A stretch of 64,000 nt of DNA from Aquipuribacter sp. SD81 (GTDB lineage: Bacteria > Actinomycetota > Actinomycetes > Actinomycetales > JBBAYJ01). Shown here one piece after another: positions 15,695-25,252 of the stretch. Position 1 is the stretch's first letter. Every line of letters starts with the position of its first letter. The notes beneath the pieces were generated by a model. That model ran no database searches. It had not been told where the DNA came from and saw nothing but the letters and a program-made list of their open reading frames with translations. The position numbers were made by a program, and so were the translations under genes. The stretch is from positions 104,194-168,193 of the forward strand of contig NZ_JBBAYJ010000006.1 in assembly GCF_037153975.1 (NCBI RefSeq), given 5' to 3'.

Positions 15695-16829
15695 CCACGG
15701 TCTGGACCATGCGCGAGTCCCCGAGGGAGCCCCGGAGCCGCGCCACCGCCATCTCGACCGCGTGCTCGTCGCCGCACCCGGGCAGCGCCTCGGCGAGCTG
15801 GGCGCGCGACAGCACGTGGCCCGGGCGCTGGCACAGCGCACGCAGCACGGCGAGCTGGGTGGGGCGGACGTCGCGCCAGCGGCCGTCGAGCCGCACCCCG
15901 GTGCCGAGCACGACGAGCCTGTGCCCGCCGACGAACAGCGGGTGGCTGTCCCGCTCCGGGAGGGCCTCGCCGAGGTGGCGGACCATCGCGCCGAGGCGGG
16001 AGCGGGGCGGCTGCACGGTGGGGACGTCGCGGTCCACGAGAGGCCCGGCGGTGACGGGCCCGACGCAGCACGCGAGCACGGACCGGCTCCGCAGGCGCGC
16101 CAGCACACGGTCGCCGACGTCGAGGGCGGTGGCCCGTTCGAGCGTCGCGAGGACGGCGGGGGCGGAGGTGAAGGTGATGGCGTCCACGTTGCCGGCCGCA
16201 GCGGCCTGGACGAGGGCGTCCAGCCCCGCTACGTCCTCCGGCAGCGTCCAGCGGTACACCGGCACCTCGACGACCTGCGCCCCGGCGGCGCGGAGCGCCT
16301 GCGTGAGGAAGGGCAGCGGCTCGCCGTGCAGCTGAACGGCCACCCGGGCCCGGGTGAGGTCCTCCTGCAGCAGCCGCTCGAGGACCTCCCCGGAGGACTC
16401 CGAGACGGCCGACCACTCCTCGCGCAGGTCGTTGGCACGGATCGCGCCGGTCGACTTGGGTCCGCGCGCGAGGATGCGCGCCCGCGACAGCGTCTCGCGC
16501 AGCCGGTCCCCGAGGCCCCAGCCGTCGGCCGCCTCGGTCCAGCCCCGGAAGCCGATCCCCGTCGTGACGACGACGTGGGTCGGTGCGTCCGCGACGAGCG
16601 CCTGCGTGGCCTGCAGCAGGTCGCGGTCGTCGGCCAGCGGGACCAGGCGGATCGCGGTGCCGGTCATGGTCCGCGCGCCCTTGCGCTCCAGCAGCGTGGC
16701 GAGCTCGGCCCGACGACGGTCCGCCGTGATGCCCACCACGTAGCCCTCGAGCGGCCGGACGGCCCCGGAGCCCTCGCCACCGAACGGTGGCGGCTCGGAG
16801 TACGTCGCAGGACCTGCGTCGGCGCTCAT
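15648..16829 (-). CDS. nnaR: HemD-like domain fused to winged-helix DNA-binding domain (NnaR-like)
   Basis: A 393-residue regulator. Residues 25-275 resemble uroporphyrinogen-III synthase (GYVVGITADRRRAEL, HVVVTTGIGFRG, DAITFTSAPAVLA, VLACCVGPVTAGPL). Residues 300-393 form an OmpR-type winged helix (RLDGRWRDVRPTQLAVL, then GHVLSRAQLAEALPG and MVQTVVKRGYRL). This architecture is that of NnaR, a Streptomyces protein reported to help GlnR activate nitrate and nitrite assimilation genes. It overlaps nirD by ATGA, the last gene of the nitrate operon. Whether the HemD half keeps enzyme activity cannot be told. Confidence 0.82.
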   Translation of the reverse strand: MSADAGPATYSEPPPFGGEGSGAVRPLEGYVVGITADRRRAELATLLERKGARTMTGTAIRLVPLADDRDLLQATQALVADAPTHVVVTTGIGFRGWTEAADGWGLGDRLRETLSRARILARGPKSTGAIRANDLREEWSAVSESSGEVLERLLQEDLTRARVAVQLHGEPLPFLTQALRAAGAQVVEVPVYRWTLPEDVAGLDALVQAAAAGNVDAITFTSAPAVLATLERATALDVGDRVLARLRSRSVLACCVGPVTAGPLVDRDVPTVQPPRSRLGAMVRHLGEALPERDSHPLFVGGHRLVVLGTGVRLDGRWRDVRPTQLAVLRALCQRPGHVLSRAQLAEALPGCGDEHAVEMAVARLRGSLGDSRMVQTVVKRGYRLAYDPSASY

Positions 16830-17224
16830 GCGGGAAGCGCTCCCGGTCGGGTGTCGGGCGCGAGCCGCACGAGGACGCGGCCGTCGACGACACGCACCTC
16901 GTGGACGGGGATCCTCGCGTCGGCGTCCTCCTGGCACACCCCGGTCCACAGGTCGAAGTGCTGCTTGTACAGCGGAGAGGCGACGACGTCGGTCCCATCG
17001 CGCGTTCCGACGATGCCCCGCGCCAGGACGTTGGCCCCGGAGAACGGGTCGCGGTTGCCGACGGCGCGCACGGTCCCGTCGTGCAGCCGGAAGAGCGCGA
17101 CCTGCACGCCGCCGACGAGGGCGGCGTCGCCGCGCTCGGGCAGCAGCCGCCTGAGCGGGCACACGTCTACCCAGCCGTCCTCCTCGGTCGCCATCGTGAC
17201 GTGGTGCTCGATCGTGGTGCTCAT
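16826..17224 (-). CDS. nirD: Nitrite reductase small subunit
   Basis: A 132-residue NirD with a Rieske-like fold, the small partner of NADH-dependent assimilatory nitrite reductase. The sequence WVDVCPLRRLLPERG, then VALFRLHDGTVRAVGNRDPFSGANV and PLYKQHFDLWTGVC follows the family. As in other NirD proteins the usual Rieske Cys/His ligands are not complete, so no cluster is expected. It overlaps nirB upstream and nnaR downstream by ATGA. Confidence 0.9.
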   Translation of the reverse strand: MSTTIEHHVTMATEEDGWVDVCPLRRLLPERGDAALVGGVQVALFRLHDGTVRAVGNRDPFSGANVLARGIVGTRDGTDVVASPLYKQHFDLWTGVCQEDADARIPVHEVRVVDGRVLVRLAPDTRPGALPA

Positions 17225-19899
17225 CGGCTCATCACCTCCGGGATGCCGAGCGACACGCGTCGGGCGCCGCGCGGGGGGAGGGCGGTCCCGGCCGCGACCT
17301 CCGCCTCCGTCGCGGGACGGATCTGGCCCCGTTCCATCGTGAAGCGGATCGAGTCGTCGGTGGTTTCGGGGGCGTTAACGAACGACAGGAACCTCGACAG
17401 CCGGTCCGGGTCCGCCAGCGTCGCGGCCCACTCGTCGGCGTAGCCGTCGACGTGGCGGGCCATGTCCGCCTCCAGCTCGGCGCCGAGTCCCAGGGCGTCG
17501 TCGACGACGACGTGACGCAGGTACGCCACGCCCGACAGCCCGCTGTCGGGGTCGTCGAGGGAGTCCAGCCACGTGCTCGTGCGCTGCAGCCGGTCGGCGG
17601 TGCGGACGTAGAACATGAGGTACCGGTCGACGTAGCGGATGAGGTCCTCGGTCGAGACGTCCTTGACGAGCACGTCCCCGTGGCGCGGTCGCATGCCGCC
17701 GTTGCCGCCGACGTACAGGTTCCAGCCGGCCTCGGTGGCGATGACCCCGAAGTCCTTGCTCTGCGCCTCGGCGCACTCCCGCGCGCAGCCGGAGACCGCC
17801 GACTTGAGCTTGTGCGGGCTGCGCAGGCCGCGGTACCGCAGCTCGAGGGCGACCGCGAGGCCGGTGGAGTCCTGCACGCCGTACCGGCACCAGTCCGAGC
17901 CCACGCACGACTTCACGGTCCGGAGGCTCTTGCCGTAGGCGTGCCCGGACTCGAAGCCCGCGTCGACGAGGCGGCGCCAGATCGCGGGCAGCTCCTCCAG
18001 CCGCGCGCCGAACATGTCGATGCGCTGCCCGCCCGTGAGCTTGGTGTAGAGGCCGAAGTCGCGCGCCACCTCACCGATGACGATGAGGCCCGCGGGCGTG
18101 ACCTCACCGCCGGGCATGCGCGGCACGACGGAGTACGTGCCGTTCTTCTGCATGTTCGCCATCACGTGGTCGTTGGTGTCCTGCAGGGCCGCGTTCTCGC
18201 CGTCGAGCACGTGCGCAGGCGCCAGGGTGGCGAGGACCGAGGCGACGACGGGCTTGCAGATGTCGCAGCCGCGCCCGGTGCCGACGCCCGTGACGGTCTC
18301 GGTGAACGTCGTGTAGGCGCGCGCGCGGATGACGTCGTACAGCTCGCGCCGCGTGAGGGCGAAGTGCTCGCACAGCGAACGGTCGACCTGGACGCCCAGC
18401 TTCCCGAGCTCGGCGTCGACGAGCTGCGCGAGCATCGGCACGCACGAGCCGCAGCCGGTCCCGGCCTTCGTGCAGCCCTTGACCGCGGGCACGTCGTGCG
18501 CGCCGGAGTGGACCGCGTCGCAGATGGAGCGCTTCGTCACGTCGTGGCACGAGCAGACGACGGTCGCGTCCGGCAGCCCCGCGGGTCCGGCGACCGCGGG
18601 CCCGTCACCGGCGCCCGGGAAGAGCACGGACTCCGGTGGGCCCGGCAGCGGCGCACCCGCCGAGGCGAGCGACTTCAGCAGCGGGTAGGCCTCGGCGTCG
18701 CCGACGAGCACGGCGCCGAGCACCTCGCCCGTGGACTCGCGCAGGAGGAGCTTCTTGTAGACCTTGCGCGACGGGTCGTTCCACACGAGCTCGAGGACGT
18801 CGGGGTCGTCGAGGGTGTGCCGCCCGACGCTCGCGACGTCGACCCCCGTGCACTTGAGCGCCGTCGACATGTCCGCGCCGAGGAAGGCCACCTCGGGCGC
18901 CGGGTCGCCCACGAGCGCCGCGACGAGGTGCGCGACGGCGACCTTGGCCATGGCGTAGCCCGGTGCGACCAGGCCCCAGACGGCGTCCCGCGCGAGCGCG
19001 CACTCCCCGACGGCGAACACCGCGGGGTCGGCGGTCCGGCAGTGCTCGTCGACCACGACCCCGCCGCGGGGTCCGACGACGAGGCCGCAGGCACGGGCGA
19101 GCTCGTCACGTGGGCGGATGCCGGGGGAGAACACGACGACGTCGGTGTCGATGCGTGTGCCGTCCGCGAGCTCGACCGCGGCCACGGCGCCGTCCGCGCC
19201 CGTGCGGATCCGCGTGGTGTCGGCGTCGAGGTGCACGTGCATGCCGAGGCCCTCGACGTGCCGGCGCAGCATGGAGCCGCCGCCGACGTCGAGCTGGGCG
19301 GGCATGAGGCGCGGGCCCTTCTGGAGCACGTGCACCTCGAGGCCCAGGTGCTGCAGCGCCTGCGCGGCCTCGAGCCCGAGCAGGCCGCCGCCGAGCACGA
19401 CGCCCGTGCCCCTGCCGTCGGCCCACGCCTGCATGCGCTCGAGGTCGTCGATCGTGCGGTAGCCGAAGGCCCCCGGGGCGTCGTGACCGGGTACGGGCGG
19501 CACGACGCAGCTCGACCCGGTCGCGAGCACGAGCGTGTCGTAGGGCACGACGTGCCTCGCGGCGGTCGTGACCGTGCGCGCGTCACGGTCGATCGTCGTG
19601 ACGGGGTCGGCGAGGCGCACGTCGACCTCGCTCGCCTCGACCCAGCCGGCCTCGACGAGGCTCATCTGCTCGGCGGTCCTGCCGTCGAAGAACGACGACA
19701 TGCCGACGCGGTCGTAGGCCGCCTGCCGCTCCTCGCCGCAGACCGTGATGCTCACGCGCGCTCTCAGCCCGGCGGAGCGCAGGGCCTCGTCGAGCTCGAC
19801 GGCGTACCTGTGGCCCACCATGCCGTGGCCGACGACGACCACGCGGTGCGTGCTGCCGTCCAGCGTGCCAGGGGTGTCCGGGTGCCGGGTGTCGCTCAT
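17221..19899 (-). CDS. nirB: NADH-dependent nitrite reductase large subunit
   Basis: An 892-residue cytoplasmic flavo-siroheme enzyme that reduces nitrite to ammonium with NADH. Domain order: FAD loop VVVVGHGMVGHRYAVEL near residue 20, NAD loop GVVLGGGLLGLEAA near 150, a BFD-type [2Fe-2S] domain (CSCHDVTKRS, then CTKAGTGCGSC) near 455-490, a ferredoxin-like half domain, and the siroheme/[4Fe-4S] ligands CVGSDWC and GCAREC near residues 660-710. The length is slightly above typical. The start ATG is linked to the upstream gene by an ATGA overlap. The triple-fusion siroheme synthase upstream in the cluster should supply its siroheme. Confidence 0.95.
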   Translation of the reverse strand: MSDTRHPDTPGTLDGSTHRVVVVGHGMVGHRYAVELDEALRSAGLRARVSITVCGEERQAAYDRVGMSSFFDGRTAEQMSLVEAGWVEASEVDVRLADPVTTIDRDARTVTTAARHVVPYDTLVLATGSSCVVPPVPGHDAPGAFGYRTIDDLERMQAWADGRGTGVVLGGGLLGLEAAQALQHLGLEVHVLQKGPRLMPAQLDVGGGSMLRRHVEGLGMHVHLDADTTRIRTGADGAVAAVELADGTRIDTDVVVFSPGIRPRDELARACGLVVGPRGGVVVDEHCRTADPAVFAVGECALARDAVWGLVAPGYAMAKVAVAHLVAALVGDPAPEVAFLGADMSTALKCTGVDVASVGRHTLDDPDVLELVWNDPSRKVYKKLLLRESTGEVLGAVLVGDAEAYPLLKSLASAGAPLPGPPESVLFPGAGDGPAVAGPAGLPDATVVCSCHDVTKRSICDAVHSGAHDVPAVKGCTKAGTGCGSCVPMLAQLVDAELGKLGVQVDRSLCEHFALTRRELYDVIRARAYTTFTETVTGVGTGRGCDICKPVVASVLATLAPAHVLDGENAALQDTNDHVMANMQKNGTYSVVPRMPGGEVTPAGLIVIGEVARDFGLYTKLTGGQRIDMFGARLEELPAIWRRLVDAGFESGHAYGKSLRTVKSCVGSDWCRYGVQDSTGLAVALELRYRGLRSPHKLKSAVSGCARECAEAQSKDFGVIATEAGWNLYVGGNGGMRPRHGDVLVKDVSTEDLIRYVDRYLMFYVRTADRLQRTSTWLDSLDDPDSGLSGVAYLRHVVVDDALGLGAELEADMARHVDGYADEWAATLADPDRLSRFLSFVNAPETTDDSIRFTMERGQIRPATEAEVAAGTALPPRGARRVSLGIPEVMSR

Positions 19900-21467
19900 G
19901 CCGGGCTCCTCTCGGTGTCGGGTGCTGCCTCGACGTCGTCGAGCAGGGACGCGATGAGGGCGCGGACGTCGCCCGCGCACGAACCGCACCCCGTGCTGGC
20001 CCGGGTGCACGCGGCGACGGCCGCCACGTCGTGCGCGCCGCAGCGGACCGCGTCGCGGATGCGACCGGCCGGTACCTGGTTGCAGTGGCAGACGGTCGCG
20101 TCGTCGGCGAGCTCGGCGACGGGGGCCGCGGCGGCGCTCGCGTAGCGCGGGGTGAAGAGCAGAAACCGGCGGTCGGGCGGGACGGGGCTGCCGCGGTCGA
20201 ACGCCGTCGTCAGCGCGCCGACGCTCGAGGTGTCGCCGAGCAGGATGCCGCCGGCGACCCGGCCGCCGCGCAGCACGATCTTGGTGTAGACGCCGCGTGC
20301 CCAGTCGCTGAACACGAGCACCTCGGTGTCGCCGTCGGAGTCGGCGGGCGCGGCCTGCACCTCCCCCATGGCCGCGAGGTCGACGCCGCTGGCCTTGAGC
20401 CGCGTGACGACCCGGCCCGCGCGCCACCGAGCCGGGACCGCGCTGCCGTCCGGCGCGGTCAGGGTCCGGGCAAGGGTGTCCGCCTGCTCCCACGCCGGCG
20501 CGACGAGGCCGGAGACGACGTGCGTGCCGTCGGGCCGGACGACCTCGGCGCAGTCGCCGACGGCGTGCACGCGCGGGTCGTCGGGGCTGGTGAGCGTCTC
20601 GTCGACGAGGACGCCGCGGGCCGTGGCGAGCCGGGCCTCCCGGGCCAGGCGCTGGTTGGCGCGCACCCCGGCGGCGAACACGATGAGGTCGCAGTCGAGC
20701 ACGTGGCCGTCGGCGAGCCGGACGCCCCGCAGCCGGCCGGTGCGCCGGTCGCTCACGAGCTGCGTGGCGCGCGTGCCGAGGTAGGTCGTGATGCCCCGCC
20801 GGGCGAGGGTGCGCCGGAGCACCTCGCCCGCGTCAGGGTCGAGCTGGCCGTTCATGAGCCACCCGGCCATCTGGACGACCTCGACGGCCACGCCGCGCTC
20901 GGTGAGCCCGCGCGCGGCCTCGAGCCCCAGCAGGCCGCCCCCGACGACGACCGCGCGTCGCGCGGTGCTCGCCGCGTCGAGCAGCCCCTCGCAGTCGGCC
21001 AGGGTCCGGAAGGCGAAGGCCTGCGGGTGCAGCCCGGGCAGCCCCTCGGGACGCTCCGGGTCGACGCGCAGCAGGCCGGGGATCGGCGGCAGGACCGGGG
21101 CGCTGCCGGTCGCCAGGACGAGGCGGTCGTAAGCCAGCGTGCTGCCGTCGGACAGGTGGACCGTCCGGGTGCTGCGGTGCACGCGCGAGACCAGCAGCCC
21201 GGTCAGCACGTCGGCGCCGGCCTCGGCGAGCGCGCCGACGGGAGCCAGGGTGAGGTCGGCGACGTCGTGGTGGCCCGCGAGCACGGCGGACAGCTGGATG
21301 CGGTTGTACGCCTCGACCGGCTCGTCGCCGACGACCGTGACGTGCCAGCGGCCTGCGGTGTCGCGGGCCAGCACCTCCTCGGCCAGGCGGGACCCGGCCA
21401 TGCCGTTGCCGATCACGACGAGCCGCTCGCGGCGGCCGGGCCGTGCGGTCTGGACGGGCACGCTCAC
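19896..21467 (-). CDS. FAD/NAD(P)H oxidoreductase with BFD-like [2Fe-2S] domain, nitrate reductase electron-transfer subunit
   Basis: A 523-residue protein with FAD loop LVVIGNGMAGSRLAEEVL near residue 16, NAD(P) loop AVVVGGGLLGLEAARGL near 165, and a C-terminal BFD-like cluster site CHCNQVPAGRI and CTRASTGCGSC near residues 460-495. It is paralogous to the N-terminal half of nirB in the next gene. By analogy with NasB/NasC-type systems it should pass NAD(P)H electrons to the adjacent molybdenum nitrate reductase. The GTG at 21467 has AGGAGG eight bases upstream and overlaps the nitrate reductase stop. Confidence 0.82.
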   Translation of the reverse strand: MSVPVQTARPGRRERLVVIGNGMAGSRLAEEVLARDTAGRWHVTVVGDEPVEAYNRIQLSAVLAGHHDVADLTLAPVGALAEAGADVLTGLLVSRVHRSTRTVHLSDGSTLAYDRLVLATGSAPVLPPIPGLLRVDPERPEGLPGLHPQAFAFRTLADCEGLLDAASTARRAVVVGGGLLGLEAARGLTERGVAVEVVQMAGWLMNGQLDPDAGEVLRRTLARRGITTYLGTRATQLVSDRRTGRLRGVRLADGHVLDCDLIVFAAGVRANQRLAREARLATARGVLVDETLTSPDDPRVHAVGDCAEVVRPDGTHVVSGLVAPAWEQADTLARTLTAPDGSAVPARWRAGRVVTRLKASGVDLAAMGEVQAAPADSDGDTEVLVFSDWARGVYTKIVLRGGRVAGGILLGDTSSVGALTTAFDRGSPVPPDRRFLLFTPRYASAAAAPVAELADDATVCHCNQVPAGRIRDAVRCGAHDVAAVAACTRASTGCGSCAGDVRALIASLLDDVEAAPDTERSPA

Positions 21468-23569
21468 GGTGCGACCTCCTGGGAGCGGGTGAGCCGGACG
21501 GCGCACGCCTTGAACTCGGGCATGCGGCTGGTCGGGTCCAGCGCCGGGGACGTGAGCGAGTTCGCGCGCTCGGTCCCGGCGTAGTGGAAGGGCATGAAGA
21601 CGGTGTCGGGCCGGATGTCGACGGACAGCCGCGCGGGCGCCGTCGCCGTGCCGTGGCGGCTGGTGAGCGTGACGAGGTCGCCGTCGCCGATGCCGTGGGC
21701 CTCGGCGAGCACGGGGTGGACCTCGACGAATGCGCGCGGGGCGGCGTCGTGCAGCGCGCGTGTCCGCCGGGTCTGCGTGCCCGACTGGTACTGGGCGAGC
21801 ACCCGCCCGGTAGTGAGCAGCCACGGGAAGTCGTCGTCGACGTCCTCGACGACGTCGCGGTGGTGCACGACCTTCATGGCGGCGCGGCCGTCGGGGGTGG
21901 GGAACGCGTCGGTGAACATGCGCGGGCTCCCCCAGAACGTGCCGCCGTCACCGGCGCTCGCGTGCGTGATGTGGCCGTAGTCCGCCGCGCCGCCGCCGCT
22001 CGCCTTGCGCAGCTCGTCGAAGACGGCCTCGGCGTCGGTGACGAAGGCGTCGGCGGGGAAGTCGACGCCGGCCCCGAGCCGGTCGGCCAGGCCCGAGAGG
22101 ACCTCCAGGTCGCTGCGGACCCCTGACGGGGCGGCCACCGCGGCCCGGCGCAGGACGACCCGGCCCTCGAGGTTCGTCATGGTGCCGGTCTCCTCGGCCC
22201 ACATGGTCGTGGGGAGCACGGCGTCGGCGAGCGCGGCCGTCTCCGACAGGAACAGGTCGGTGACGACGAGCAGGTCGAGGCTCCTCAGCCGCTGCGTGAC
22301 GAGGTCGGCGTTGGGTGCGCTCACGACGGGGTTGGAGCCGGCGACGAGCAGCGCCCGCGGCCCGCCGGGGGTGCCGAGCGCCGCCAGCTGCTCGTACGCC
22401 GACAGCCCGGCGCCGGGCAGCGAGTCGGCGTCGACGCCCCAGACGCCCGCGACGTGGGCCCGCGCGACGGGGTCGGTGATGGCCCGGTAGCCGGGCAGCT
22501 GGTCGGCCTTGAGGCCGTGCTCGCGACCGCCCTGGCCGTTGCCCTGGCCGGTGATGCAGCCGTAGCCCGAGTGCGGGCGGCCGGGCAGACCGAGCGCGAG
22601 GGCGAGGTCGATCGCGGCGATGACGGTGTCGGTGCCCTTGGCGTGCTGCTCGCTGCCGCGGCCGGTGAGGACCACGGTGCCGCGGCCGCCGGCGGCGGGC
22701 CGGTGCCGCGCGAGCAGGTTCGCCAGCCGGACGATCTCGCGCGCCGGCACGCCGCTCATCCGCTCGACGCGCTCGGGCCAGTAGCGCCGCACGGCGGCGC
22801 GGACGCCGTCCACGCCGTCCACGCGTGCGGCGAGGTAGTCGGCGTCGGCGAGGCCGTCGCGGAAGACGACGTGGAGCACGCCGAGCAGCACCGCGAGGTC
22901 GCCGCCCGGCAGCGGCTGCACGTGGACGTCGGCCAGCGCCGCGGTCGCCGTGCGGCGCGGGTCGACGACGACGAGCGTCCCCCCGGCGGCCTTGAGGGCG
23001 TTGAGGTGCGAGACGAACGGCGGCATGGTCTCGGCGACGTTCGAGCCGAGCAGGAGCACGACGCCCGCGTGCTGCAGGTCGGGCAGCGGGAACGGCAGCC
23101 CGCGGTCGACGCCGAGGGTCTGCCGGGTGGCGCCCGCGGCGCTGCTCATGCAGAAGCGGCCGTTGTAGTCGATCTGCGCGGTGCGCAGCGCGACCCGGGC
23201 GAACTTGCCGAGCGCGTAGGCCTTCTCGTTGGTCAGCCCGCCTCCGCCGAACACCGCGACGCCGTCGCGGCCGTGCGCCGCCTGCGTGGCCCGGATGCCG
23301 TCGGCGACGAGGTCGAGGGCGGTGTCCCAGTCGGTGGGGACGAACGCGCTGGTGCGGTCGCCCGGCACGGCCCGCACGAGCGGAGCCGTGAGGCGGTCGG
23401 GGTGCGCGAGCAGGTCGGCCGCGCTCCAGCCCTTGCCGCACAGGCCGCCGTTGTTCGTCGGGAACTCCCGGGGCGCGACGGTCACCTCGGGCGGGCCGGT
23501 GGGGCCCGGGACGGCCGTCACGCGCATCCCGCACTGCAGGGCGCAGTAGGGGCAGTGGGTGTCGGTCAT
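21464..23569 (-). CDS. nasA: Assimilatory nitrate reductase catalytic subunit
   Basis: A 701-residue molybdopterin oxidoreductase. The N-terminal [4Fe-4S] site is C6, C9, C13 and C44 (HCPYCALQCGM and GLCGKGW). FCMSSAAGATRQTLG, LLLGSNVAETMPP, SGYGCITGQGNGQGGREHG and LLVAGSNPVVSAPNADLV are cofactor-binding segments typical of the Nas/NarB family. There is no C-terminal BFD domain; that function lies in the next gene. No signal peptide is present, so it is cytoplasmic. The ATG at 23569 follows GGAGG closely. Confidence 0.9.
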   Translation of the reverse strand: MTDTHCPYCALQCGMRVTAVPGPTGPPEVTVAPREFPTNNGGLCGKGWSAADLLAHPDRLTAPLVRAVPGDRTSAFVPTDWDTALDLVADGIRATQAAHGRDGVAVFGGGGLTNEKAYALGKFARVALRTAQIDYNGRFCMSSAAGATRQTLGVDRGLPFPLPDLQHAGVVLLLGSNVAETMPPFVSHLNALKAAGGTLVVVDPRRTATAALADVHVQPLPGGDLAVLLGVLHVVFRDGLADADYLAARVDGVDGVRAAVRRYWPERVERMSGVPAREIVRLANLLARHRPAAGGRGTVVLTGRGSEQHAKGTDTVIAAIDLALALGLPGRPHSGYGCITGQGNGQGGREHGLKADQLPGYRAITDPVARAHVAGVWGVDADSLPGAGLSAYEQLAALGTPGGPRALLVAGSNPVVSAPNADLVTQRLRSLDLLVVTDLFLSETAALADAVLPTTMWAEETGTMTNLEGRVVLRRAAVAAPSGVRSDLEVLSGLADRLGAGVDFPADAFVTDAEAVFDELRKASGGGAADYGHITHASAGDGGTFWGSPRMFTDAFPTPDGRAAMKVVHHRDVVEDVDDDFPWLLTTGRVLAQYQSGTQTRRTRALHDAAPRAFVEVHPVLAEAHGIGDGDLVTLTSRHGTATAPARLSVDIRPDTVFMPFHYAGTERANSLTSPALDPTSRMPEFKACAVRLTRSQEVAP

Positions 23570-23616
23570 CCCGGGCCTCCAGGTGTCGGTCAGGGTCGTG
23601 AGGGTGGCTGTCCGGT

Positions 23617-23647
23617 GGTGGGGCGCCGGGCGTCCCGGCGCCCCACC
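23617..23647 (-). terminator. Hairpin between narK and nasA
   Basis: A perfect 14-bp stem with arms 23617-23630 and 23634-23647 and loop CGT lies directly behind the narK stop codon. There is no U tract, which is common for actinobacterial intrinsic terminators. It could terminate or attenuate narK transcripts and leave the reductase genes at a lower level, or protect 3' ends. Confidence 0.6.
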
Positions 23648-23655
23648 CGGGTGGC

Positions 23656-25107
23656 TCAGACGCCGGCGCGGGCGAAGAGCGTGGAGGGGCGGATGTAGTT
23701 CCACCAGGTGACGGCCACGCAGACGACGTAGAAGCCGAGGAAGCCGATGAAGGCCGCCGTCACCCCGCCGGTGGCGAGGTAGGACTCGGCCAGCCCGCGC
23801 GGGATGAACACGCCGCCGAAGGCGCCGACCGCGGAGATGAGGCCGATGGCCGCGGCCGCGTCGCGACGGGTGCGCGCCCGGACCTGCTCGGCGGTCTCGC
23901 CGCGCTCGTTGGCCCTCTCCTCGGCCTCGGCGCGGAAGATGATCGGGATCATCCGGTAGGTCGAGCCGTTGGCCGCGCCGACGAGCACGAACAGGAGCAG
24001 GAAGCTCCACAGGAAGCCGGTGAAGGAGTCGGCGGCGAGCGAGGCGAGGATGAGCCCGATCGCGACCGCCTGCAGGACGAAGGTCGACAACGTGACGCGG
24101 GCGCCGCCGAGCCGGTCGGCGACGAGCCCTCCCACCGGCCGGGAGACGGAGCCGACGAGCGCGCCGAGGAAGGCGTAGCTGGCGAGCGTGACGTCCGGGA
24201 ACTCGTTCCTGATCAGCAGCGGGAAGGCCGCCGAGAAGCCGATGAAGGAGCCGAAGGTGCCGATGTAGAGGAAGCTCATGATGCCGGTCTGCTTGCGCGT
24301 GGCGGCGGCGGCCTGCGCCCGGAAGTTGAACCGGGCGGTGCCGAGGTTGTTCATGAAGAAGTACGCGCCGAGCGCGGCGACGATCGCCAGCGGCACCCAC
24401 ATGAGGGCGGCGTTCTGCAGGAAGAGGGCCTGCCCCGCCTCGGTGGTGCCGACCGCACCGCCGACCACGGCGACGCCCGCGAGCAGCACGACCTTGGGCA
24501 CGAAGTACTGCACGACCGCGACGCCGATGTTGCCTCCCGCGGCGTTCAGGCCGAGCGCCCAGCCCTTCTCCCGGTCGGGGAAGAAGTGGCTGATGCTCGC
24601 CATCGAGCTGGCGAAGTTGCCGCCGCCCAGGCCGAGCGTCGCGGCGACGAGGAGCCAGTAGCCGTAGGCGGTGACGGGGGCGACGACGCCGACCGTGAAG
24701 AGCGTGAGCGGGATCAGCAGCAGCAGGGCGCTGACGACCGTCCAGTTGCGGCCGCCGAAGAGCGCCGGCATGAACGTGTACGGCACACGCAGCGCGGCGC
24801 CGACGAGCCCGGCGGTCGAGACGAGCCAGAACAGCTGGTCGGTGGAGAAGTCGAACCCCGCGGCCGGCAGGAAGGTCACGCTGATGCTCATGAGCAGCCA
24901 GACGCTGAACCCGATGTTCTCGGCGAGGATCGACCACACGAGGTTGCGCCGGGCGACCGGCTTCCCCGCGGGGGAGTTCCACAGCTCTCGGTCCTCGGCG
25001 TCGTAGTCGTCGATCCAGCGGCGGCCGAACCGGACGACCGGGCCGGAGCCCGCGGCCGTCGTCGTGGTGGGGGGCGCTGTGCGGGTGCGGTCGGTGGTGG
25101 CGGTCAT
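23656..25107 (-). CDS. narK: Nitrate/nitrite transporter, major facilitator family
   Basis: A 483-residue MFS transporter of the NarK/NasA group that imports nitrate and exports or imports nitrite. It has about 12 hydrophobic segments and the nitrate-signature motifs LGLGGGNFASSMASISHFFP and LNAAGGNIGVAVVQYFVP, with the Arg at RVPYTF in the second helix used for substrate binding. The first 45 residues are polar and cytoplasmic, rich in Thr. The ATG at 25107 follows the GAGCACGACG region without a strong ribosome-binding site. It heads the reductase part of the nitrate cluster. Confidence 0.92.
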   Translation of the reverse strand: MTATTDRTRTAPPTTTTAAGSGPVVRFGRRWIDDYDAEDRELWNSPAGKPVARRNLVWSILAENIGFSVWLLMSISVTFLPAAGFDFSTDQLFWLVSTAGLVGAALRVPYTFMPALFGGRNWTVVSALLLLIPLTLFTVGVVAPVTAYGYWLLVAATLGLGGGNFASSMASISHFFPDREKGWALGLNAAGGNIGVAVVQYFVPKVVLLAGVAVVGGAVGTTEAGQALFLQNAALMWVPLAIVAALGAYFFMNNLGTARFNFRAQAAAATRKQTGIMSFLYIGTFGSFIGFSAAFPLLIRNEFPDVTLASYAFLGALVGSVSRPVGGLVADRLGGARVTLSTFVLQAVAIGLILASLAADSFTGFLWSFLLLFVLVGAANGSTYRMIPIIFRAEAEERANERGETAEQVRARTRRDAAAAIGLISAVGAFGGVFIPRGLAESYLATGGVTAAFIGFLGFYVVCVAVTWWNYIRPSTLFARAGV

Positions 25108-25191
25108 CGTCGTGCTCCTCGCAGGTGTGGGCGACGTGGTCCGTCCGGCTGGGGCGGGCGGCGGGCCACCGGGCCGGGTGCGGTGGGCGAG

Positions 25192-25197
25192 ACGCTA
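25192..25197 (-). promoter_or_regulatory. narK promoter -10 box
   Basis: TAGCGT on the minus strand lies about 85 bases upstream of the narK ATG. The same hexamer precedes the siroheme synthase gene (27354-27349) and the STAS gene (31534-31529). Upstream, GTCAC-n6-TGAGT-n6-GAAAC has the 11-bp rhythm of GlnR boxes but matches the consensus only partly. Confidence 0.4.
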
Positions 25198-25252
25198 GGA
25201 ACGGCCGGTTTCGCCTTCACTCACCGCACGTGACACCTGGGGCACTGACAGT

